A stretch of 64,000 nucleotides of DNA, from assembly GCA_917880885.1 (NCBI GenBank), contig OU862910.1, positions 52,257,285-52,321,284 on the forward strand. The letters run 5' to 3'. This DNA is from Limnephilus marmoratus (lineage: Eukaryota; Arthropoda; Insecta; Trichoptera; Limnephilidae). Shown in pieces: positions 44,401 through 55,294 of the stretch. The position numbers and the translations under genes are program-made. How positions within the stretch are numbered: the stretch's first letter is position 1; each line of letters opens with the position of its first letter. The notes beneath the pieces were generated by a model that had not been told where the DNA came from, did not search any database, and saw only the letters and a program-made list of their open reading frames with translations.

Positions 44401-45040
44401 CTGTGGCTTATGGGTTACAATTAAAGATGCAACTAATAGTGATTTGACCGAATACTGAATACTTGATAATAATCGACAGCGTTCTCGGCCGAAACTAGTA
44501 ACACCGAATCCCATAATGATTTTTCGCCACCTAATAAGAAAAGAAATACCAATGAGAATGATACAACGTTTCAAGAAACACGAAAGATTTGGAATTTTTT
44601 TCCTTGAAGTCGCTACTATCAATATACAAACTGAGGGGACGGAGAAAAAAGCAATTGAGTAAATGAGATAAATTTTTATTTGAAAAGTGCTCGTGTTGAT
44701 TGTAAGGCAAATCATTACGATTGGTGGTCTGCAAATGCAAAACAATATCCAAACCTAATGAAGTTTGTTAAAAAGTAACCCCCATAATGTGAATGCTAAA
44801 GCTAGGCCCTTGCTAAGCAGTGGTACAATCAAGAAAAGCGATTTGGGCACATTTTATGATCCATTAAGACTACCAATTATTTGCTTAAATTTAATGTATA
44901 TTCGTAAATCGTTGTGTTCTGTATTTCATCACAAAGTAGTATTTCCACAAACGAGGGATTCTGTTGAAAATGAACGGAATATTTAAAGATCATTTTTCTG
45001 ATTTTAATCACCTATTAAAAATATTTATTTTTTTATGTTT
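44401..45040. other. No gene recognised
   Basis: Nothing identified. Confidence 0.4.
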
Positions 45041-45240
45041 TCATTCAATATTATTGATTTTAAAAACGATCGAACTGACAAAATCAAAACGGTCCTTGGT
45101 TGGCAAATCGGATTGTGACGTCACAAGCGTCGCTCAGCTTGGCCAGCATAAATAAACACTGTCAGTGAGCGTCCACGCTCATGACGTCACACGATAACCC
45201 CGCTCCAAAATATCGTTTTAGCGGTAATTCAAAAATGGGA
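45041..45240. promoter_or_regulatory. Pair of CRE-like palindromes
   Basis: TTGTGACGTCACAAGC (about 45113-45128) and ATGACGTCACACG (about 45181-45193) each contain the full CRE core TGACGTCA, 68 bp apart, with CATAAATAAACA between them. This could be regulatory or part of a repeat with GACGTC-containing ends. Confidence 0.25.
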
Positions 45241-46398
45241 AACTTTGACTCGCTGTAGAAAATGTATTCGTCAACATACAAATAAAATAAAAATGCTATA
45301 ATCATCGTAATTTTTAGTTTAATTTTTTTAACCAATAAAAACCCTTAATGAAATTTTCATTGCGATACAATGGGATAGAGATATACGAAGTCAGACAAGT
45401 GTAGGAGATACATAGCGTGTGTTAAATGGACTAGAACCAAAAGAAGCACAAGTCAGTGACGGCATTTATATCTACCATCATTAAGAATTTTATCAAATTC
45501 CTATTAAAATCTATATGGAAGTCATTAAATTTCTAGAGCGTAATAACCATTATTATCATTGCTTTACAACGCGAAAATGTTTGGTTGTTAGGTATGAAAG
45601 CCACAAAATTTAGAGCGGTGATTTGACCCATTCCAGAAAATAAGAATTATATAAATCAATAGAAAAATTCTTGGTAAGAATCTATCCCGAACGGTGAACC
45701 GTTATATAATTATCACACAATCTCTGCTTGTAGATATCACGTTTCTCATGCCGTGTTCACTAATTCCCCGCAGAAACATACGTAGGTATTCACGAGGAAA
45801 ATGACTTCCTTGCGAGCGGTCAGCGTTTGTGGTGTTTTTATCGTGGATTGTGATGCGTCCCATTTTTTACGTCTGTATTTTTACGTTGGAGTTCATTGTG
45901 ATGTTCGTAGCGTGTGTTTGCGGATGGAAGATAAATTTCAGTGTCATGGCCACGAATTATTTAATGCTATCGAGTTGTGATGAAGCAGCTATAGTTTTAT
46001 TTAAAATTTTAAGGCGATTAGACAGCGATGTGACACCATCAGTGAAATCGCTTTAAAAACCAATAAAGTAGCCTAAATGTGAAATATTAATAATATTGTT
46101 AAATATAATATTATGTTAAAACTATCCGCGGGGGGGGGGGGGGGTCTCTAAATTCCCTCAGTAGATCAATAGCTGAGGAAAACGCGTGAGGTCCCTGGAT
46201 TAAATCTTCAGTTGCGGTTTTCTGATGTGTGTCTGAAAAAAACGGTTCCATGACAGTTGGTCCGGCGACATTTGGTCCGGCCGAAAGTTCGTCCGGCTGA
46301 CATTTGGTTCATTGGAGGGGACCCCACCACTTTCCCAACGGCGTTATAAGGAAACATATGGTTTCCTCCTTCACCGCACACGTAAAGACTCTACTTTT
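45241..46398. other. No gene recognised
   Basis: A 75-codon frame at 45829-46056 has mixed hydrophobic composition and no domain. A G-run lies at 46131-46143, followed by repeated GGTCCGGC blocks (46259-46310). Confidence 0.4.
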
Positions 46399-46874
46399 TT
46401 TTTTAACGAAGCTACATTTATATGAACGACTCTAGACCCACCAATGTCCATGCATACGGGGTTAGTAAGCAGTATGCAATTACTTACATTAACATTATAC
46501 AAAAGATAAATAGAAGTAGCAGCCCGTGGAATAATTCTTCTGAAATTTGGCATTTGGCATTTGGTCCGGCCGAACGTTTAGAAGATGTTTTCTTTAAAAA
46601 TTATTTCGACTCTCCGAAGTAGTATGCGGCAATCTCAAAATACGACATACTTACACATGCAGTCGGCTTAGCAAAAAAACGCTAAAGACTCCTACTTGCA
46701 TATAATATAACTTTTATATCTGAATATAACACAAGAGTCCCAACTGCTCCCAACCGTCTCGAGCCAGTGAGACTATGGCATCCCCAATTTCGGTATGGAA
46801 TGATGCTGAAGGTAGTGGGGAGGGAAAGGAGATGTGGAAAATGTACCTGGCTATTCAGATATAGTCATCAAACA
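46399..46874 (+). repeat. Palindrome 1, left arm (476 bp)
   Basis: It is nearly identical in reverse complement to 48436-48911: TTTAACGAAGCTACATTTAT at its outer end and CAGATATAGTCATCAAACAC at its inner end are both mirrored. Only scattered single-base differences were noticed (for example GGGGTTAGT against GGGGTAAGT). A family C repeat (46735-46865) lies inside the arm. Confidence 0.9.
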
Positions 46875-48435
46875 CTTGAACGCTTCGAATTAAATTTGTA
46901 TTCTCTCTATATTCTTTGTTCCTGTACCATTGATGATGTTTTTCTAGCAAATTGACCATACCGAGCCATCACTTGAATTAACACAATAAATTATGTTCAT
47001 TATTTTGAAATAATCAACAGAAGGTGAAATTCTAGAGCCCGAGCTCACACACAGTAGTATTTAAAAATAGTAATTAATTTTATTTGCTTAGATATATATG
47101 CAAAAAATCTTTTTAAATAATTGACGACCTAATTAGAGACCCTTCAACATTTAAAAAATGTATTCAACTAAACTCATGAGTCGGGATGACTGACGAAGAC
47201 ATGGCACGGTCAAGTTAGTTAATTACTTACGTCCGGACATGTCGATAGTTGGAATAGAGTTGACGCTTTGGTGGTTGGACTGCTGATGAAAACATGTAAT
47301 TTTAGTAGATTTTTAGGTTTATCTATTCCCTACCCTGAAAATGCAAGGCCTCTAAGTCTAAAACATTTATACCCAGGTAACATTTTAAACATCCACGTGA
47401 CGTAAAAATTGCGAGGCACATATGACGGTCATTTATATAAATCAGAAATAGTATAGGTCCTAATGCGCTTCCCTGGAGGACCCCAAATTTAATTGGTAGA
47501 GATTTGCTCTTTCTTTTACCAATTTGTACAATTTGTTCTCTTTCAGTTAAGTAACTTCTAAGTAGGTTTAGAGTTGCCGTTGTATTTGAATAGAACAGTA
47601 ACTTTTCAATTCAGTTAATTTAAGTGATTCGCACTCAATGGCAAATAAGAATTAAGAAATAGAAAAAATGGAGCGGACAGCTCCAATTGTACCTTCACAG
47701 GACCGACCCTGATGCAAGTGATAAATCTCCCTCTCTACCTCCCTCCCTCCATCTGCAGATAAATGACAATATGATTAGTTGGTTTACATCGATATTATGG
47801 CAGAATTGAGTTAAAAATAACAAGACAAATCATATTACCGGATTCAAAGGAACAAAAGCCAAAAGAATAAAGTAATTACGAAAATTCCACGCCTGACCTT
47901 GTGTGTAAAACGTGGCTCGGTAATTTGATCAATTTGAAATACTGGTAATATAATGGGCCCAGACCCTCGGTGTAAAATGACATAACCTTACATTAATGAG
48001 TAATGGATAATGATGGCCGACGTTACGACACCGGTGAAAAACGTTAATATTTTGCCTATTACGAGAGCAATCTTCGAGCTGAATTGCTCATTATTGCCAG
48101 AATACTTCCTCCAAAGAACTCTGCGGTTGTAAATGATTTCTTATGGTATTTTTACTCCAACAACGACATAACTTTTATTATCATCATTTCTCGATGTATA
48201 AGAAAACCATCACACGAGATATTATGATATTGTTGAATTATAATGAGGCCATCAGATCATATAAACATAGCTCTTATAAATTCGTATTAAGGGTTAGTGC
48301 AATGCGTTTACATTCATGTAATTATATCGATTTAGGGATTGGTTTTTTTTCTTATTGGCTGTACTCAATAATACATTGCAATTTCGAATGCATTAGGAAT
48401 GCAACGATTCTTATTTTGAATTGTTTTTTGAAGCC
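46875..48435. other. Spacer of palindrome 1
   Basis: 1,561 bp, AT-rich, with a LINE reverse-transcriptase remnant at 47390-47600 on the minus strand. No other feature recognised. Confidence 0.5.
47390..47600 (-). mobile_element. LINE reverse-transcriptase fragment
   Basis: On the minus strand, read from about 47590, the frame gives LNLLRSYLTEREQIVQIGKR, then LPIKFGVLQGSALGPILFLI and YINDRHMCLA. GVLQGSALGP corresponds to RT motif B (normally GVPQGSxLGP). The catalytic FADD block is not preserved downstream. A short relic of a jockey/CR1-type LINE. Confidence 0.75.
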
Positions 48436-48911
48436 GTGTTTGATGACTATATCTGAATAGCCAGGTACATTTTCCACATCTCCTTTCCCTCCCCACTACC
48501 TTCAGCATCATTCCATACCGAAATTGGGGATGCCATAGTCTCACTGGCTCGAGACGGTTGGGAGCAGTTGGGACTCTTGTGTTATATTCAGATATAAAAG
48601 TTATATTATATGCAAGTAGGAGTCTTTAGCGTTTTTTTGCTAAGCCGACTGCATGTATAAGTATGTCGTATTTTGAGATTGCCGTATACTACTTCGGAGA
48701 GTCGAAATAATTTTTAAAGAAAACATCTTCTAAACGTTCGGCCGGACCAAATGCCAAATGCCAAATTTCAGAAGAATTATTCCACGGGCTGCTACTTCTA
48801 TTTATCTTTTGTATAATGTTAATGTAAGTAATTGCATACTGCTTACTTACCCCGTATGCATGGACATTGGTGGGTCTAGAGTCGTTCATATAAATGTAGC
48901 TTCGTTAAAAA
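48436..48911 (-). repeat. Palindrome 1, right arm (476 bp)
   Basis: Reverse-complement partner of 46399-46874; equal length. Its outer end is only nine bases from the start of palindrome 2. Confidence 0.9.
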
Positions 48912-48920
48912 CGTATTACG

Positions 48921-49517
48921 TATTACGTATGTCATTTCTCCACTTGAAATATTATTGTAGTGATATTATGCAACCACAAAGTTACTGCACTATTTAATGA
49001 CAATTATTATACAATGTATTACATACTCAAATAAGTAATCTTATTTTAGTACTCACCACTTTGGCTATATTACTAAACTGTAAAAGGCATCAGTCATTAG
49101 ATTGCTTATTAGAATTAACCACAAACATAATAATACTACCGGTATTTTTTTCTGGTGTCGTCGTTTATTTAAAAAAAATATATGTCCATGGTTTCAATTG
49201 GGAATTCATATGTCATATATTGGTTCATAAATGCGTAAATTCTAATTATACAATTGTAAATGTTTTCTAAAATGGCGTGGAAAAAAATCTCCTACTTGTG
49301 ATCTCACTAACGAAACCACTCACTCACTCTGAATGCAATTATTAATGTTCTCCAAAATGACCTTGAAAAAAATCACAAATCTTCTGATGATGGTTTCTTT
49401 ATTTCAAAGACATAAAGAAACCATCCCTCCGTTCAGAATACAATTTTTAATGTTCTCAAAAGTTGTCTTGACAGAAGCAAATTCCTGTGATATCTTAAAC
49501 GAAACCATTCCTTTGTT
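48921..49517 (+). repeat. Palindrome 2, left arm (597 bp)
   Basis: Mirrored at 52945-53541: outer end TATTACGTATGTCATTTC and inner end CGAAACCATTCCTTTGTT. The arm contains a 20-bp local inverted repeat (GATGGTTTCTTTATTTCAAA / AGACATAAAGAAACCATC) and repeated AATGTTCTC blocks. Its short open frames recur in both arms simply because the arms are duplicates. Confidence 0.9.
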
Positions 49518-50214
49518 AAGAATATTATGAACTAAATATACCATTTGGATGTCCTGAAACGGGTATCCTTCCCAGTTGGACAGACAAAGTATCATTTTGA
49601 ATGTATTGTAATATATATGCATATACATATATTAATAAATAAATAAATTGGTTTTTACTTCGTCTTGCACTTGTTCATCTGAACTTACTTACTCTACTAA
49701 AAACTATAAATATATGCATAACCAGTTTGACTACATTTCTTATACACTACAAGAAATGCCTAGAATATTTCATATTGCAAACTTGAAATGAACGTCTTGA
49801 CAAAAATGACCACAAATTTATGTTCAAAACTATAAATAACCATGTAGAATCTTCACACTTGGCCGTAATCAAAATCGATATCAATCACCGTCAACTAAGA
49901 AACTCGGAAACTTTTCATATTCCTTTCTAAAGAAACAATTTTAACCTTCTCCCATTCTCTTGTAAATTTATCGACTATAAATAATTTTATTTATTTTTTT
50001 TATTTTTTTATTTCATACAATTTTTGAAAATACACTTTTATGTTTTTTTCTTGATTACCATACTAGGCTAATGCCCGTGTTAAGGTAATCATACATGATA
50101 TAAATTATACAATGTGTGAACTAGAACAAAATATAGGTTTGAAATAGAAATTATAAGATATTAGAAACAAGAGAAAAAAAAAAGATAAAAATATTTAAGG
50201 TAAAATATAACAAG

Positions 50215-50256
50215 ATATATGTATATGTATGCACATACAAATACATACAAACACAC

Positions 50257-50287
<31 letters not shown>

Positions 50288-50430
50288 AGAGTTGGAGAAA
50301 ATCATTCCTCGTTACGTTGTTATCTTTCCTGTATTTGATTGAATTTCACTTAAGTTAAAATTTTGTATATATATATACACTTACATACACATACACATAT
50401 ATACATATATATATAATTATAAAAAAGAAA
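50215..50430. repeat. Microsatellite tracts (ATAC/ATAT)
   Basis: Runs such as ACATACATACATATATATAC (about 50260-50285) and TATACATATATATATAA (about 50399-50415), with an interruption between. They may represent the tail of the LINE on the minus strand at 50.6-51.2 kb. Confidence 0.8.
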
Positions 50431-50639
50431 ATGTTTGAAAGAAGTTAAAAATAAAATACTATATAAAATATACATAAAAAATAAAATACTAAAATATAAA
50501 CTTATAACTATATAAAATACTAAAATATAACTATATAAAAATATAAAATACTAAGAAGTAAGATTTAAATATGTTAATCTATAATTTTTTTTTTTTTTTT
50601 ATGAAAGCTAAATTTTTTTTCTGGAGGTTTGTCAAGGTA

Positions 50640-51160
50640 GGTAATTAATCACCTAGAAGAGTATATATTTAGGTTAGATTAGATTTCAGTGAAGTCAGGT
50701 TAGAAAAAGATGTGAAGTATGATATTTTATTTAGTTAATTTAATTATTTTCTTATCCTTTATAATGGTTAGGAAGTGAGATATTCTTTAAAGAAATCTCG
50801 TCCCCTTTCGAATATCCAATTTTGAACACGAATAGTAAAAAGAGGTATGGTAATACTTGATTTTATATCGGTGCTCAATGCATTGTATATTTTGGGGGCA
50901 ATGAACCAAAATTGTCGGTGAGCGAATGTGGTTCTAGTTTTAGGAACCATGCATCCCAGATTTGATGAAAAGCGGGTTTTGGCTTGATGTTGTGGAGCCA
51001 CCAGTAGGTTATTTTTCCGTACGTAGGATAGGCTTGTCTTAGTGAATAGTTGGCGAATATCTAAGACCTTAAATTTAGTAAATAGCACATTATATATTCC
51101 TCTTATTAATATCCTCTGTAGTGTTAAGGTTCCGGACAAAATTGGCGATAGCACCTAGAA
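50640..51160 (-). mobile_element. LINE remnant, polyprotein C-terminus
   Basis: The minus-strand frame 51154-50768 reads LTLQRILIRGIYNVLFTKFK, VLDIRQLFTKTSLSYVRKNN, HQAKTRFSSN, RQFWFIAPKIYNALSTDIKS and FTIRVQNWIFERG. These are standard end blocks of jockey/CR1-type LINE polyproteins. It is truncated at its 5' side where it meets the family A repeat. Confidence 0.75.
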
Positions 51161-51195
51161 CTTTAATTAAATTCTTGAATCCGTTAATTACCTTC

Positions 51196-51665
51196 AATTT
51201 GGGAGGCGGGCATGGGTACCGCCGCCCCGGGAACCATTTATTATATAACCATAACCACCTCTGCCATAGTGGTTTGCTACGTTTGTGACTTAGCATGTGA
51301 GGTTTGTCCGGGTCTTTGCGGCGGATGTGTCTGCCCACCAGCTGTATGGCAGGCCGGATCGAGAGAGAATGGTTTGGGGAGTCCCTTTGACTTCTCTGTA
51401 CTCTCTCGGAATATCGCTTTGCACCGCAATGGAATGGATGGAATCATACGTCTGTCACTTCTGGACTCAATGACCCCCAGATTCCTACCCACCCCTTATT
51501 TTTCCTACCAACCCCCAGATACCTACCTACCTACCTACCCTTTACCTTCCCGGAACGTCATCTCTTTCCTTTCCTAAAAAAAACCCTCCACACAGCATCC
51601 CCAAAGATGACACAGGCCCTGAGGGAAATTATTTTCCTCGGGGCCTTCTGGTTGGGGCTAATGTA
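51196..51665 (+). repeat. Family A repeat (copy 4, most complete)
   Basis: It starts GGGAGGCGGGCATGGGTACC / GCCGCCCCGGGAACCATTTA and runs to CCTCCACACAGCATCCCCAA, the hairpin GGCCCTGAGGGAAATTATTT / TCCTCGGGGCC and a TAATGTAAAAAA end. The open frames on both strands are accidental. About 470 bp. Confidence 0.82.
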
Positions 51666-52489
51666 AAAAATTACTCTTTTTTTGTTTTTGTTATTTTACA
51701 TACTTACACTTAAAAATCATCCAGAACATTTTATTCAATTGATACGATCGTGTATATTGTGAAAACCTTACTAAATAGAAATGGATAGCAAAAAAGTTGA
51801 TGGAAAGATACACGTACATTGCTTATCCAGCCAAAGAGGGTTGTTTATCTATTGTACACTTTATATAACGTTATTGTTGTACACACTGTTATTAATATTA
51901 ATTTCTCTACGAATTTCAGAATTTTTCCAATGTATTTTAAATGTCCTTAACGGTTTGGAAGTGTTTTTCAAGGATTTTATTGTTTTATTCAGTTATGACG
52001 GTTGGTATTTATTATTTCTTTTTTAATGTTAACCTTCTATCTGTTGTGCACACTATAAATAGAATTAAAAAAAAAAACTACTTCGCAGCCTCTTTTAATC
52101 TTACTCATCCCTACTGCGAAATTACATACCGATAGTCGGTACTGGTTACCTTCATCTTCATTGTAAAATCCCGATTAATCTTTTATAATTATAATCTTAA
52201 ACCTGTTATTAAAAACCTTCGGACGAATCAGCGGTTAAATTTTTATATTAATCTGAGACCTACGCGCAGGTAACATTGTAAGAAGGCTGTTATTATTTTA
52301 ATAATGGTTCACTTTTATATAACATTGAAAACACTGTACATTTTAAAACTAACAAACTAACCTACCAAGACACAATTTCCCAGTAGATGGGCATGAAAAA
52401 TTGAATGCCATAAATATTTATGGTTTCATTTATATTAAAATTATCGTCTCACAAATCTCTTTAACTTTGTTGTTATCCATTATAAATAA

Positions 52490-52575
52490 ATGAAACGATA
52501 TTTTATTGTTGAACCACAAATTTTTTTATGTACGCCGACCGGTTTCAGAACAACCGTTCCTTCTTCAGGGCAAAA
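52490..52575 (-). mobile_element. Penelope-like terminal repeat (solo)
   Basis: TTGTTGAACCACAAATTTTT, TACGCCGACCGGTTTCAGAA and CAACCGTTCCTTCTTCAGGG correspond block by block to the left end of the 28.8-kb Penelope-like remnant. Confidence 0.65.
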
Positions 52576-52944
52576 TATACTAACTTGACATTACAAAACA
52601 ATGGGTGAACATAATATGTTACTCAGTGTTGAGGTAAGGGTGGGGACGTGACTAGAATTTAGTGAAGATTGGGGGGATGAGATAAAACGGACGGTGAAAA
52701 GGAACATTTCAAAAATAGGACTGCAATATAATATGTTGATCATATCCCATAATACTAACAACTAAGTAATGTTATTTAAAAATATATATCAAAATTAAAT
52801 CCATTATCCCAATTCGCAGACCAAATGAACGCAATTACCTTTTGTTCTGTTGATCTTCAATACATCAAAGCAAAAAATATATAAATAGAAGAATCGCAAA
52901 TCACCAAATCGCAAAACATGGTTTTTGATGACTATATCCCGCAA

Positions 52945-53541
52945 AACAAAGGAATGGTTTCGTTTAAGATATCACAGGAATTTGCTTCTGTCAAGACAAC
53001 TTTTGAGAACATTAAAAATTGTATTCTGAACGGAGGGATGGTTTCTTTATGTCTTTGAAATAAAGAAACCATCATCAGAAGATTTGTGATTTTTTTCAAG
53101 GTCATTTTGGAGAACATTAATAATTGCATTCAGAGTGAGTGAGTGGTTTCGTTAGTGAGATCACAAGTAGGAGATTTTTTTCCACGCCATTTTAGAAAAC
53201 ATTTACAATTGTATAATTAGAATTTACGCATTTATGAACCAATATATGACATATGAATTCCCAATTGAAACCATGGACATATATTTTTTTTAAACAAACG
53301 ACGACACCAGAAAAAAATACCGGTAGTATTATTATGTTTGTGGTTAATTCTAATAAGCAATCTAATGACTGATGCCTTTTACAGTTTAGTAATTCAGCCA
53401 AAGTGGTGAGTACTAAAATAAGATTACTTATTTGAGTATGTAATACATTGTATAATAATTGTCATTAAATAGTGCAGTAACTTTGTGGTTGCATAATATC
53501 ACTACAATAATATTTCAAGTGGTGAAATGACATACGTAATA
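52945..53541 (-). repeat. Palindrome 2, right arm (597 bp)
   Basis: Reverse-complement partner of 48921-49517, equal length, with few differences (for example TTCAGCC against TTTGGCT near its outer third). Just inside it, 52924-52938 reads TTTGATGACTATATC, which also forms the inner end of palindrome 1. Confidence 0.9.
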
Positions 53542-54060
53542 AATTATAGCGTTCGTGCGATCCAGGAAAACAGGAAATATTGTGTGATTCTAATATTATA
53601 TTATTGAATACATTATTTAGTAGTGGGTGGGTGTGTTCTGTGTTGTTACAATAAGGTTTGTCATAATTGTTTTTTATTTCGGTTACCGGTACTAAGCGAA
53701 ATACGCTCAAAATTACATACAGTCTATCAATGACTAGATCGTTTTATTTATTTATTTATTTTCGGGAAATCGACAGTTTACATTTTTCCAGTTTGTACAT
53801 GTTTGTATAGCCAAAATAAAACCAATTATGGATTTCCTCCATGTGACTTTACCTCTGATTAACAGCATAATAAAAAAATTAAATAATAAATTTATAATAA
53901 AGCAGTATGAGATCAAATATTTTATAAAACAAAAGATTAAGTATATTAAGTATATTTTGAAGTATAATAACTGATAAATGAGTATGTGTAAGTAGTTTAT
54001 TTGTTACATTGGAATAATTCATATCAATGTGTTATAAATACAACATTGCATCCAATACAA
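53542..54060. other. No gene recognised
   Basis: AT-rich with a TTTATTTATTTATTTT run near 53746; nothing identified. Confidence 0.4.
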
Positions 54061-54505
54061 TCAATTTGGGGGGTGAGTATGGGTACCGCCGCCTCGGGAA
54101 CCATTTATTTTATATACAACCCCTTTGCCGTAGGTCACCCCAAGAGGTTCGCTTTATTCAGTGACATAGCAGTGGTGCCCGGATTCAAGGGGGTGAAGTT
54201 TGTCTACGTCTTGGCGGCGCATGTGCCTGCCCACCTTCTGCGTGACGGGCCAGATCGAGAGATGAGGGAGACCTTTTGATATCTACGGCTGGATACTCTC
54301 AACCCAACGTAGTTGGAGGGAATGGATTTATATGCCCGTTTCTGGTCATACTGACACCCAGATTCCTAACCCATATCTCATATCCTTTTCCTTCCCAGAA
54401 CTGCCTGTCCTTTCTTTCCGTAAAATTCCCTCCCCGTAGCACACCATTCCCTTAGATGACCTGAGGGAAAATATTTTCCTCAGGGCCTCCTCTGTGTGGA
54501 ATTAA
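54061..54505 (+). repeat. Family A repeat (copy 5)
   Basis: GAGTATGGGTACCGCCGCCT, CGGGAACCATTTATTTTATA, TAGGTCACCCCAAGAGGTTC, GGCGGCGCATGTGCCTGCCC and the hairpin CCTGAGGGAAAATATTTTCC / TCAGGGCC follow the order of the 51.2-kb copy. Confidence 0.8.
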
Positions 54506-55286
54506 ATATTAACTAAAAACATACCAAGTAATGTTGTTAAATTACCTAGGAATAAGTGGAGATTTGAGAATTGGATTTAAACTTGAAGTAAATGTTGAAC
54601 CGTTTCAAGAAAATGTAGGAAGTGATCGTCAATGTATGACTGACTATTTTAAAAAAAACGAGTGTGCTTTAGACCACACGACTGAAGTAAAACTTAACTA
54701 ACTTATATCTCCCTCTCAACTTCCGTTCGCCTCGCCCGACCGTTCGCCTCGCCCGATCACACTTTTAATAACGCTTTCGTCACGCATTCACCAGCTTACT
54801 CCCCAAGTAAAGCGTGCGTAAAGAAGTTTGACTTCAATAAATAAATCAAATTCGTTGAGTTGAAACGTGTCGGCAATAGACTTTTGATGTATTCAAAACA
54901 ATACAAAAGAGTACAAAAAACCAACGTTTATAATTTGAACATTATACAAATATCTAAAAAAAGCAGGGAAAGTTCGTTCCTCGTGTATAATGACAAATCG
55001 TGGTTAGGAGGAATGTACATAGTTAAATTTAACACCGTGTTTAATCTGCAGATAAAATCGAAATGGCTGAATATTACGGCCCAGAACGCTGAACTCTGTT
55101 GTTTACAGCGATGATTTAAGCATAATGGTTTCTCTTTAGAATTCGCACTTTTCAACCACAACACAAACATAAACATTAGAACAATGACACCCACAAATGA
55201 TATTGACTCGATTATAAACATCTCCACAGACAAGAGAATTATTAAAATACTGCTTAACCTGTAATGAATAATGTCTTCTAAAGTTG
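54506..55286. other. No gene recognised
   Basis: Two short direct repeats CGCCTCGCCCGA (54729, 54746). Open frames at 54860-55233 overlap on both strands and have no domain. Confidence 0.4.
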
Positions 55287-55294
55287 CTTATACT

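Larger units (their letters stand above)
49518..52944. other. Spacer of palindrome 2
   Basis: 3.4 kb holding microsatellites, a LINE remnant, a family A repeat and a Penelope-like end (annotated separately). The remainder, including the 81-codon hydrophobic frame at 51781-52026, shows nothing recognisable. Confidence 0.5.

Noticed and set aside
45829..46056. 75-codon hydrophobic frame as a small membrane protein
   Set aside because: No start context, splice support or family resemblance; length is within chance expectation.
49061..49628. Short frames repeated at 52.9-53.4 kb as a duplicated gene
   Set aside because: They recur only because the DNA arms of palindrome 2 are identical; there is no sign of selection on the protein.
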